Assembly (NCBI GenBank): GCA_905221605.1
Contig: CAJNDS010002845.1
Location: 656,713 to 720,712, forward strand
From: Symbiodinium natans
Lineage: Eukaryota; Sar; Dinophyceae; Suessiales; Symbiodiniaceae
Direction: 5' to 3'
Length of the DNA: 64,000 nucleotides
Within the stretch, counting starts at the first letter, position 1. Every line of letters begins with the position of its first letter. The notes below the pieces were generated by a model. That model was not told where the DNA came from and made no database searches. It saw only the letters and a list, made by a program, of their open reading frames with translations. The position numbers were made by a program, and so were the translations under genes. Of this stretch, positions 12,000-23,100 are shown in pieces.

Positions 12000-13500
12000 C
12001 TGAAGCACTCCCTGACCCGTCCGAGTATAATTAGTGGTTCCTTGATGGCTGCCAAGCGGTGCATGCCTCCCTCCGTCATTGATATCAGACTTACTTACAG
12101 TATGTACTTAACAAGCTATATGGGTTGCTTGCCATGAAAGCCTGGAGCTTGAGAAGCCCGCACCTTCGTCGCCCCAATAATCCGTGCTGCGACATGCCGC
12201 AAGGATGCACGACTGTGGGGGGGGGGGAGGCAGGTCACTCCAGCAACAGCACGGGTATGGTGTATGGGCTGTTTACATCGGAACTCAAAATTTCAAGCCC
12301 TTACCCCGGCCTTGAGTGAGACAGAGCGAGAGAGAAGCTGCTGCAGGCACGGAGTGAACGATCCAGAGCCAGTCTACGAGGCAGACCTTGCATTGCAAGG
12401 TTGAAAGCCGGATTGCCTTGCACACTTCTTAAGTCTCGATCCGTCTGTATGGTGCCCTTGGGCTTGCCACAAGACCACCTAGGAGGTGCTCATGGTTACC
12501 AGGCAAGTTCAGTTGCGGCACAGCCCCTGTGTAACGATTGAAACATGCAAAATGTTGCGTAGCAAACCTCGCAGGGCGTTTAAGCTCCCGTCCTGTAGAG
12601 CAGGGGGCAGCCTCTTGGTTTTGGCATCTCTTTGGAGGTGCTTCGCAGGTTCTGGGTTCTTTGTTCACTTTGTTCTCCCTCCCTGCCTCTGTCCTTTCCT
12701 CTTCCTCTTCCTCTTCCTCTTCCTCTTCCTCTTCCTCTTCCTCTTTCTCTTTCTCTTTCTCTTTCTCTTTCTCTTTCTCTTTCTCTTTCTCTTTCTCATG
12801 ACGCTGTGTTCGATCCATCCCGTCAGTTGTTCATGGAACTTAATTGTTAATTTGTGCACACGCCCTGCCAGATCATGAGCCAAATCGCGAGCATCGGTTC
12901 TCCGAGTACAAGGCTGCATGAGGGAAGTTTAAGGTTGCAAGGTTTGAGTGCCTCAAATGGTTCTTGAGTCTTCAGGCTGCACAGCATGTGATTCCATTCA
13001 CTGCTACGTTGGCTTCGGAGTGTGCCACGGGAGGTCGACCCGGCGAGACATGCTGGCTCGAAAGTATGAGAACCCTTGCCGCAAGAAGCCGCAGGGCACC
13101 AGAACCACAAAATCCTACAGAGTCCTCTGTGAGCTTGAACACCTTAAGTTAAGGCCATTGTCTGAGACCTGGCTGTTGCTCAGAATATGCTCATCCATGA
13201 ACACGAACCGCTGACATCTGAATAGGCGCAGCAGCCTCTTCCAGCCCCTGAAACTCCAAGTGCACAGTAGCTTCAGTAGCTCAGGACCGCCTTGGACATG
13301 TATACGGAGAAGAGATTCAGCAGGGCGGCAGCGCAGTTCAGAGAGGCCCCCGTTGCACGCTGGATGTTTCCAGGGGGGTCCTCTTGAAGTCTTGGGTCGG
13401 CTGATCTATTCTTTAAGGCTGTCTTCTGCTGGTAGACACGATGTAAAGCAGGCAAGGCTTCCAAACTTGGCTTTCAGATTTCAGGCCCCGGGCGCGTCGT
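12000..13500. other. No recognisable gene; holds a polypyrimidine array
   Basis: After the last cyclase exon I can place, I find no family-like sequence. Later cyclase exons or its 3' end may be here. The only structured element is the TTCCTC/TTTCTC array listed separately. Confidence 0.45.
12696..12797. repeat. (TTCCTC)n followed by (TTTCTC)n hexamer array
   Basis: About eight TTCCTC hexamers run straight into about nine TTTCTC hexamers, with a single clean switch near 12743. Long open frames on both strands here (poly-Ser/Phe/Leu or Lys-Arg) are artefacts of the array. Confidence 0.95.
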
Positions 13501-13518
13501 AAAGCCATCTGGTGCGCA

Positions 13519-13617
13519 AGGTCAGCACACTGATGGGCCAGACGTTTGGGATCTTCGACAAGCCCTCCGTCCTCATGAGGAAGAGGGCCGCTTACTACAT
13601 GCCCCCGGGCCTTGAAG
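13519..13617 (+). CDS. Orphan exon candidate, function unknown
   Basis: An uninterrupted frame after a GCGCAAG|GTCAGC boundary contains TFGIFDKPSVLMRKRAAYYM and PPGLE, with a plausible protein composition. I do not recognise the family. It lies about 1.7 kb after the last cyclase exon and could be a late cyclase exon or part of a separate gene. Exon limits are approximate. Confidence 0.3.
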
Positions 13618-15307
13618 TCAAACGGTCGGGGATGAAGGGAACTTGATTCTGGGCCAGTATCGGATGGCGTGAGTTTGGAGGGATGTGCCAGTCCTCTCTT
13701 TGCCCAGCTGTTGTCGTTCGCGGGGGGCTCCGTCCTAATCCCTTTCGGATGTCACAACCACAACTCCGACCCTGAACCTTGAAAGCCCAGCCCACCAAGG
13801 AAGCATCCTCCACCGGAGGGCTGGCAAGGAGTCTGGACGCGGCCACGGGAGCCTGATGAAACAGCGCCTTGTTGTGGTCAGAAACTTGCGGCGCAGTGTG
13901 GGCCCAGCTATTGTGTTCCTGCTCCTAATCCTGGAAGAGCCAGGGCAGGAAAAGTCCAGGGGTATGAATATTGCCACGATGTTTCCGAACGCTTGCTCCT
14001 TTTCCTGTTTCCCCGCGGTGATGTCCCCCCCAGGTGATCCTGACATTCTTGTCTTGCAACGAAGCAAAACAGGGGTGGCGGATCGATTGCCACGGCTTTT
14101 CTGTGTTTGAAGACCAGGGGCCTAGACGACTTGGTGCAATCGAGCAAGTCTTGTGCGTTGCGATGGGGCAAAATGGTGGCGGGTTCGACTTTTCGAAGCC
14201 TTCCTCCCAGAGAAGTTGGTGTTATCAATTCCTTGTGCATTTGCAGAAGCAAACGGTGCGGTTCGACAGCAGAATTGTCTGACGCCCCTTCCTTAAATCA
14301 AGAAAATGTGGTTCCATCAAGCCAGCTTGTGCTTCCCAATATTTGCTTGAAGTATCTTGCGCTTCAAAAGGGACACAGTGTGCACGTGCTGTCCAGGACG
14401 GGATCGAGGATGAGGTCGTCTACGTTTGCGTCTGACAGAGGCAGCTGGCAGCATCTGGCAACTAAGTGTCGAAGCCTCGTCTTGCGGGGATTTTTTCTCA
14501 GGACTTATGGAAGTCATCTTGAGGGCTATGGCAGCTATTGCAGTAGGTCATTAAGTCATGGGGCTTGTCCGTCCTGCAGGCCAAACAAAGCCCGTGGCCG
14601 CCTGGCCCCCGCCCCCCCCCAAACTCATGCAGGCTGCTTGTGAAAATTCAAGAGCCCAACGGGGGGATTGAATGGGTCAGATGTGTGCCCTTGGACCGAG
14701 CAGCAGGACGCAAAGCCCACTAAATGCAGTCCATTTGCAGCTTTTCGTCCAATCGGGCCACATCTGCATCCCACGTTGCAAAGCAATTCGCACAAGAGAA
14801 GTTCGAGCTCCAAAGGAGCGAACCATGCGGTGCCACGTGCGCTCAGACCACTGCCCAGCGACGGCTTCAGATGCTTCATGGGCTTGGTGCAGGTGCTGCA
14901 GCTGTCGAAGCTGCTGTAGAAGCTGTAGAATACGAATGCAACAACTTCACGCAGGACAGAGTCTCTGGCTCGGGATACCTCCTGTCCGGATACCTCGAGG
15001 GGTGATTTGGTCGAATTTGTTTTTGTTGACATTTGGTGTATCCGGATGGTGCCCGCATCAAGGGCGGTCTTAGAGTTCAGGGCGGCTTGGGTTTCAAGGT
15101 GTTGGGTTAAGTCAGGAGAATGCCACCGGATTGTCAAGGAACGAAGCACTCTCCAAGCATCCGGCAAGCCCAGACTTCCGATGAGTGTCCGACTACGATG
15201 CGCTCTCTTCGGGCGCAGTGGACGTCAGCAGCTCGGAGTCTGTTTGGGCATGTCTCCGTACAGTTCCTCCAAAATAGGAAGTAGGGAAATCTTGCGCCCT
15301 TTATGAG

Positions 15308-15434
15308 GTTCATCAACCCTCTTGCTGTGAAGCTCCCCTTTTTGAAAGCCACTCTCCATGGTGCCTTGCTATCGGGGTTCCTCTGCATTGCGTTGCATGC
15401 CCAAATCGATGAGGAGATGCTGGTTTTTTTTACA
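15308..15434 (+). CDS. Orphan exon candidate with a hydrophobic segment (possibly TRP-channel-like)
   Basis: After ATGAG|G the frame reads FINPLAVKLPFLKATLHG, then a hydrophobic stretch (LLSGFLCIALHA), then IDEEMLVFFT before a stop. The pattern 'F..P.VK' followed by a membrane helix recalls the pre-S1 to S1 region of TRP-type channels, but the match is weak and no other channel exon was found nearby. Exon ends are approximate. It could also be a chance open frame. Confidence 0.3.
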
Positions 15435-15439
15435 GGCCG

Positions 15440-18400
15440 GCCTTGAGCCTCTACGTCCCGTGCTTCACAAGAGAGCAAGAGAGATACCCGGGACAGCCAT
15501 CTTGAGGCCCTAAATCCCCCCCACACAGAGCTCAAAAAAGGCATTTAAGGGCCCCCAAACTCCAAGTCAGACGTCCAATCAGCCAGTAAGCCTGAAGATG
15601 GCCAAGTTATAGGCCGCCAGATCGCCACGGCAGGTCCTTCAACTTCAGCCGCCCAAATTGGCCGAATCACATCCTCGATTTCGCAGCAGTTTCTGGCCCG
15701 TTTGCTATCCTAGATTGCGTAGGGAAGTTCGGGGCGTGATGCGACGTACGTCTTTGAGTTCACTGTATACATAAATATATAGCACAAGCATGTGACACAC
15801 AGATCGGAGCGAGGCTTTCGAATTCTTCGCTACTTGCTTGTAAGAGTGTAAGAGTAAAGAGCCTGCTCTCACTCTATAGTCTATAGGTCCTGCAGTCCTG
15901 CCAAAGTCGGTCAACGGAAAGGAAGGGCTTGGAGCGCGTTTCACCCCGGCCATGCGAACGACATCCGTTTCTCTGGACGTCACTCTGGCTAGCTGTCCAA
16001 GCTTCAACAATCACTCAGACTTGAGACCAAAACAGGTCCATACAGCACTGAGAAATCTGTTCAACCCAGCATGTCAGAGACCATTCGAGAGGACGTGATT
16101 CTTGACCAAGGGCAGGGAGCAAAAGGGCCCTCGATGTGCGTTTAGGGACTTTGTATGGATGTGGGAGTCATAAGTTATATAGGGTGTCATAAGAAGGGTA
16201 GGTGTTTGCCTTCAGTTTTCCCCAGACCTACTGCGCCCGACCACTCTCTGCGTTGACCACAGTGCTCGTCTGTCGGCTCTCTACAGTGTAGGCTGGGTTG
16301 CTTGCAGGTTTCGGGTCCGAGATGCACAGTGGTCTCGGGCCCTTTCGAGTTTCCGTAAAGTATCGGCTTACTTCTGGGTCTGTATGTATTCAGAGACCAA
16401 AGAGGTATAGCCGGAGCCACAGACGTGATGGGCCAGGCCTCTTCCCTTGAGCCGCTGGGCCAGGCCGAAACGGTAGAGCGGTTGCGAGAGTTTGGGGGCT
16501 GGGGGAAGGTGGGAGGGTTCCAGGGCTTGGGGGGGACCGCGCACCGAATTCTTGAGTTCTTTTGCTGCATGCACTCCTGGAGGCTCGGAAATGTAGTGGA
16601 TTTGTTTTTGACACCGCATGCAGATTAATTGTAGTTCCGGCGTTAAGGCCGAGTCTTGTTCGCGTATGTCTGCACATCATGTCTGTTCTCACGGGCAGCG
16701 AGGTAATGAAACAACCGAGTCCTGGGTAGCCCACGTCGCTTGATTCGATGTCACGCAGCTGTAAAGCATCCACTCAAGTCCAAACGACAGCATGCGAGAG
16801 CTAAGTGTCAGTCACGACCACAAAGCAGTTTGGGGGAACTTCAAGGCTCGAACTTCACCTTCCGTATAGCTTTCTGGGTCGGGGCTTGCGATGCAGCGCC
16901 TCAAAGCTTTCTCCATGTCGTCTGGGATTGCAGGATTGGGTGTTGTTTTCGGGATCGTGGTGCTTTGGGGCTTTGGCGGCCTCGGGCTGGGAACCTGAGT
17001 TCGCTATGCCCGTTGGCGCGAGTTGGCACCGTGCGCCGCGCAGGCTCTCCGCGGCAGTGAGATTTGTTCTGAGCTCTTCAGGGGCCAATGGGCCAAATAA
17101 CCTCAAAAGCCCCGGAATCTCATCGTGATGTTCTAAGTCGCAGATGCCTTCCGAGATTCCGAGAGGCTTGTCGCCCTTGCAGCCATTGCAGCATTTGCCG
17201 CATCTGGATGTGGCGGCACTTTCGTTGCCAGGGCGCTCCGAAACGAATGAGTGTTCCAGTGCTTTTGGGTCGTTTATAGTAGCTGCTGATTCCAGGCTTT
17301 CTGAAGTTTCAGGGTTGGTCTCGGCTTGGGTTGACATCCTGTCTTGCAGGCGGCAACAAGGAGAGGGTAAGTCGAGCCGAAAGCGAACCGCGGACCTAAG
17401 AATCCTGCAACAAAAAAAATTGCAATGAGGCGCTGAGATAGCTGACCCGCAGCTAAGTTTGTTGGCGACGTTGGGGCCATTGTGACGGCTCCATACCGCT
17501 TTGCTCGGCTTGCGACGATCACGAAGGACGGCAGAGATCCTTGGGACTAGGAGTCTAGGGGAGTTTAATAGAGTTTAACTGCGACCATGGCGCGTCTTCT
17601 TGCTCTTCAATGCCTGTGTGCCGGGAACTGTTCAAAGACACATTGGGACACTTTGCATATCCAAGTTGTCCAAGTGTGCGGCACTTGCCTTGGAGTTTGC
17701 GTCGTGCTGCAAAATCGAGACCAATGCTTGCACACATCATAGGGCTCCCCCGATTCGTACTGAGCCATTGAATCACCAGGACGTTGCCGAGCGTGCCAAG
17801 GACGATGAGCGGGGAAGGGGGTTACGCAAAAGCATTGGGGCCATGTCTGGAGGGGATCGGAATACTATTCAGCACCAGATTCTTGTTGGCTTCAGGGGTG
17901 CCTGGCAGCTCTCATCCAATCAGAAGACACAGAAAGATTCGTTCAGAGCTGCAATCAATGCATCAGATGGCGGCCGGCAGGACCGCGCCAAGTCAAGACA
18001 GGTTTCGGAGGAGCGTTCCAAGAGTTTCGGCAGCACTTGTGGACATGTCGTACAGCACCATCCCTTCAGCCCTTACGCCGGGGAAGCCCGAAATCCTTGT
18101 TTGCACAGAACGAGAAGTTTTCCTTTGGCGCGCAGTCAGGGGGTGAGCTGCGACAGGGGCGATGCTTTGATCACTCGTCGCACGTTGGGTGAATATTCTG
18201 GGAGACCCCCTGTGGGGGACTGCAAAGCATCTTCCTCAGTGCAATCGCCAAAGCTCCATGCGGATCAGGTTTGTGCGTTTTCGTTTTAAGCTTCACCGGG
18301 CAATTTCGCGGCAGGCTTTCAGGCCTGGATCCCCAGCCCCCAGCCGTGCGGATCAGGAGTGGGAGCGGGGCGGCGAAGACCTTGAAGACTTTTCTACCAG

Positions 18401-20179
18401 ACTACATGAGGACTGCAGGCCTTCGAAGGTGTTTCTGTGCTTCAAGAGGCGTTTTCTTCGATGCAACTTCGTAGCAGGGGTCCTCAGGCCTGGTCTTGAA
18501 GCCTTGTCCCATGGCCTCCACTTCAAAGCTCAAAGTCCTGAAGCTGAAGCGGAACTAGGTGTTCTGCCACATAATTCGCTTCAGCCCCCAGGAGCCACGT
18601 CGTTGCAAGGACCCCGCCGGCGGAGTACCGGGATCTCCTGCACCTCATCAGCTTAGAGATTTGTTTTTGGGATTCAAGTGGCGAGAGGGCTGTGGTCACT
18701 TCCAGCATTCAATACTAGCTCGTTCTTGAGCTGAGAAGGGGGGGGGGGTTGAAAAACCCACAAGGACTTGATGTGAGGGTTTGAGAAAGTTGGGCTCGTG
18801 GTTTCAAGCGTTGAGCAGAACATTCATCCGCCTCGCGTTCCGAAACAGGAAAGCCCCAAAATGCACCAGTCGAGAACTGGCTTTTGGAAAGGTCAAGCAA
18901 AGGTAACGCTAGTTTTTAATGTGCCCCTCATCGCGCGTGCGAGCTTGGATCTTATCTCAAATCCTAAAGCAACCTCCCAATCTTGGCCCCGACCACATGT
19001 CGAATGCCTCAGTGATCGCATGCAAGCGTGTGCTTGAGCTGTTCTCCAGTTCAGGAACACATCTTTGACTTTGCTTCTCGACTCCGTGCTGGCGGAGGCC
19101 CCGGAGTCGGTCGAGAGCTTCTCCAGGGGTTCCCAATATTAAACCAGGAAGTTTGCGCACATCACCGAGGTGGTCAGTCCTTGTGTCACCGAGGTCTGTT
19201 TCAGGAACAGGTGTGCTTGCAGCCAGGGAAGGTAGTGCAGTTCACGTGGTTTCAGGGTATGTGTTGCAGTTTCACTGAACCTTCTTGCAGAGCTGATCTT
19301 GAGGTTTGAGGCAGCAGGAGTTTCAGGTCTTGTCTAGTTAGTCTAGTTCTTGTTTCGGCTCCGCCGGTGAGAGGACAATGTGGCGGAGGGCTGCTTCAGA
19401 TTTTCAGCTTCCCTTAGTGCCTGGAAGTGTGGGACGCAAGAATCGGTAGTGTAGTGCCCTGTTTCTGCTCGGTGCCGAGTTGGGCCGTTAAGATAGGGGG
19501 GTTCAGCCGAGAGCCAGACATCAGACAACCCTGGCGCAGGAACCTTTCGAGTTTGAACCCTACCACGAGGCCATTCGAGGCCGCCATCTTCTAAAGGTCG
19601 TTTGGGATCTTGTGGGGTGAGGCTTCGGCAAGCCGGCAAGCCGGCAAGCCGGCAAGCCGGCAAGTGTAAACATTTTGGTGGACTGGAGTTTGCAAGATTT
19701 TGCAAGATTTAGATAGTCTAGTCGGTGCTCAAGGAGTTGTCCTCCTTGCTTTTCAAGACATCGGAAAGACCTGCGGGCCAGTATGCAGCTGCAAGGTCCG
19801 GAGCTGGATCTTTACAGCTGGGGGAACAACTTCTTTCGTCCGATGATCAAGTGGCGCCACACACGCGTGGAGGCTCTGTGAGTTTGGCAGCAGCTTTGGG
19901 AACTTACGGTCGGTGCGCTGGGTTCACGTATGGGTTTGTGCTGCAGCGTTGGGCAAGGGTCTCGCCGTGGAGCGAGTACGTACCACCCCAACTAATCCCA
20001 AGAGGGGTCCTGAAATTCAAGGTCATGACGCCCTTCTCAAACGTAGCATAATGTTTTCGCGCCTTGGCGACGGCTCCGTGCCCTGGAGTTAGCATCTTAG
20101 CCACGATGTTTCTTTCGCTTGTGGCAAGACACGTAAACTCCCGACCTTAAGCCACAAGCTCGTCGCCACAGTGCTGCAG
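15440..20179. other. No convincing gene; may contain missing N-terminal GPAT exons
   Basis: I searched by eye for the conserved N-terminal GPAT segment (family motif around 'REPFDYY') and for transit-peptide-like starts, and found neither. Open frames such as 16855-17337 (-) and 17600-18289 (+) show no recognisable family. A GGCAAGCC octamer array lies at 19.6 kb. Confidence 0.4.
19626..19665. repeat. GGCAAGCC octamer tandem array
   Basis: About five head-to-tail copies of an 8-bp unit (ggcaagcc). Junctions between units create CCGG and GCCGGC palindromes. Confidence 0.9.
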
Positions 20180-23100
20180 GGTTCGCAGAACATTGAGTCC
20201 ATCCGTCAAAGCCTCGCCAAAGGTGACAACATAGCTCCTGGGCAGCAGGGAGCATGGATATTCCCGTGACACCAGGGCACCCGTTTGGGGGGAAGTTCCA
20301 GATGCCTTTTGTCCTGCAGGTGCTGCTTGCAAACCACCAGACCGAAGCAGATCCGCAGGTGCGTGATTATGTGGGGGGCATCCGCTATCCGCTTGGGATG
20401 TTGGGAGATGGCCGGGCTCCTTGTGCCTGATTTTCCAGGTAAGACAAGGCATGTGGGCTTAGCAGGGAGGCAAGCAGGCAGCCAAGCAATGAGGCCGTGC
20501 TGCTTTGAACTTTAAGCAACCTCTCGCGGGGTCAAAACCAAATTGTGCTTGGAAAGCCCCGATAGAACGCGTCAAATTCCACAACGTGCGCAATGTGTAT
20601 TCAGCCACTGGACAAATCCCAGTGCAACGTACGCAGGCTGAACAACCAGTCTAAAATCAACTTGTGTACTCACTTTCACACAGAGTGTGTAAGAGTAGGG
20701 ATTAGCTTTGGTGTAGTTCTGGGGTCAAAACCAAACTGCACATGCATGCACATGCTTAATTTAACGGACCTCTTGCAACAGCGTCCATTCCTGCTGCAGC
20801 CAAACCTCGAGTGCGCCTTTGACCTTAGGTGGCAGGAATGGGGGACAGGAAGCCGAAGAATGCATTGTGGGTTCCCAAAATCTGCTTGAAAGAACTGCTG
20901 AGACGCACCTTCAAAAACACGAGCCCCACCGCCACAGAGCCCAAGCGTTCTCTTCATCTCGCAACGTTTGTTTCGTTTTACCCATCGATCCGCGCCATCC
21001 CCGAGGATTTCTTCGCTCTGATGGGCAATTCCGCCTCTGATATGTATATTCGCGGTGGTCATCTGTGGTCCACAATGGGGTGTGTATTTGCACAGACTAG
21101 ATTCAACGCCACTTCGAGGGTACCAATGGCGCCGAGAAGTGAGGCGCCAAGCCCTTGATGTTTGCCTTGTCTTATGTTGGTTGCAAACATATCCGGTCTT
21201 GGCATCTTTCTGTGTCGTCTTGCCGGGCATGATGTAGCAGCATGTCTTCAACCCTAAACTCCAAATGCTGGGCTGTTCGTGAAATGTGAGAGTCGACAGG
21301 TGCTGTCCCTTCTATTGGAGAAAGAAGGATGCGAAGAAGTGGCCGAGAAGTGCATCCTGCAGTTACTTGTGAGGGCCGTGACGGCCAAGGTAACAAAAAT
21401 GGGGTTTCGGGTTGAGGGCTGGCTATAGGGGTTTATGAGTTTAAGCCTTCTGCATCTTGCCCGGCTAGCGGATCGGAGACCTGGATGTAGAAAAGCCTTC
21501 CGCGTCTGACACATCACATGTCACCTTTGCCTTCGAGCTGACTGTTACGGATCATGTCGCGCGCTGAGGTATCTTCGTTGCGGGGCACAAGGCAAGGCTT
21601 CAGACCTTTCCATCCGGCTTCACATCCGACGGAAGTCTGCTTTGTGGCCCGTGTGACCCTGCCATGCATGCCCAAGCCAATAGAACACAGACCAGGTTCA
21701 GCAAGAGGCTATTTTAATGAACCAGGCTGGTTGATACGTTGACGAGTCTGGCGAGTGCCCTTGCCCACGGAACATTTTCCCGGACTTGGCCCAGCCATTT
21801 ATTGAGAACTTTGTGAGCGTACGACAGGTGACCACCGACCGCCTCGCGATACCTTTCAGCTCCCTGGCAACATTGAGCCGTTGAAAAACTCTCTCACGCC
21901 TTACACTCCCATCACAGAAGGCCACTGTGCAACTGAGCGGCAGAAGCGCAAGGAGAAGGTGAGCAGCTCAGGCCAGGGACGGTACTTGCTGTCGATTTAC
22001 TCCAAGAAGTACTTGGACGAGGGCACTGAGGAGGCCTCTCAGTGCCGGTGATTTAAAGTTCTGCTTTGTCTCAAGAGGTCAAGCAAGGAGCTGATTGATT
22101 GTCAGTAGGGGTGACTTGCCCGTGCCCTCTTGAATTGAATGGTCTCAACCAGCACAAGAGGTGCCTTGCTGCTGTAGTGCTTTGGGCAGTCTGAAGTTAT
22201 GCCGTCTTTGATGGCTTACTGATTCGCCGGAGGGTTTCGCGGCTGCTGCCAGACCTCTTGGTTCCGGTCTGATGGACCCCTTCGCTCCTCCCAGTAACCC
22301 GCCGAAGAGCATTTCGAAGCCGATCTATTTCAACAAGATCGAGTTAACATGTGCGGCCGAACAATGTTGCAAATGGGCGGGGCTCTGGAAATCAAGCGTC
22401 TTTGTTTTCCGTCTGTGATTCTTCGAGAGTAGTAGTTATTCATGGGGCATGTGCCTCGGTAAGTAGGCTTCCGGATTTCGGTTTGAGGGCAGATTTGGGG
22501 GATCCTCGAGATGTTGGCCTCATGTCCCTGCCAGGAACAAGAGGCCAAGGCCGAACGCAACAAGAAGCCTCTCAGCTCAGACATGGAAGGGAAGAGTCAC
22601 TTGAGGGGTTATGAAGGATTCTGAAGACTCTTGGATCGCGTTTAAGATATGGCTTCTGACGTGATGCACGTGGCCGTATTGGCCAGTAGCTTCTGTGTGA
22701 CGACGGGGGGCCTGGCAGGTATTGCGCAGGCGAGGCACAGAATCCGTACCCTTAGGGACCTTAACAGAAAGAACAGTAATGAAGTTCCTTTAGCTCAATC
22801 GAAGTCCGAAGCCCTAGACCCAAGAGGACTGTGTCGGAGATGCAGCGTCTGATGAAGGAAGGAGGCCGGTTGGGGGTTACCCTGCTGCAAGTCGACATCC
22901 CCTAGGGCCCTACTCCATATTGTCCGGTCCCCTGTAGGCCACATCTTCTGGGTCGCGCCATCGGGCGGCCGTGACCGAAGGACGGCTGACCTCTTGGTAT
23001 TCTTGCACTAGGGCTGAGGCTTTTCTCATCATCACTCAGAAGAAGCCAAGCGTCAGCTCAAAGCATCAACGATCTGCCGCCGAAGAGGTCACTTGCGCTG

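Noticed and set aside
16855-17337. 160-codon minus-strand frame
   Set aside because: Its composition is acceptable, but it has no recognisable domain, and it would be the only minus-strand gene among the plus-strand genes.
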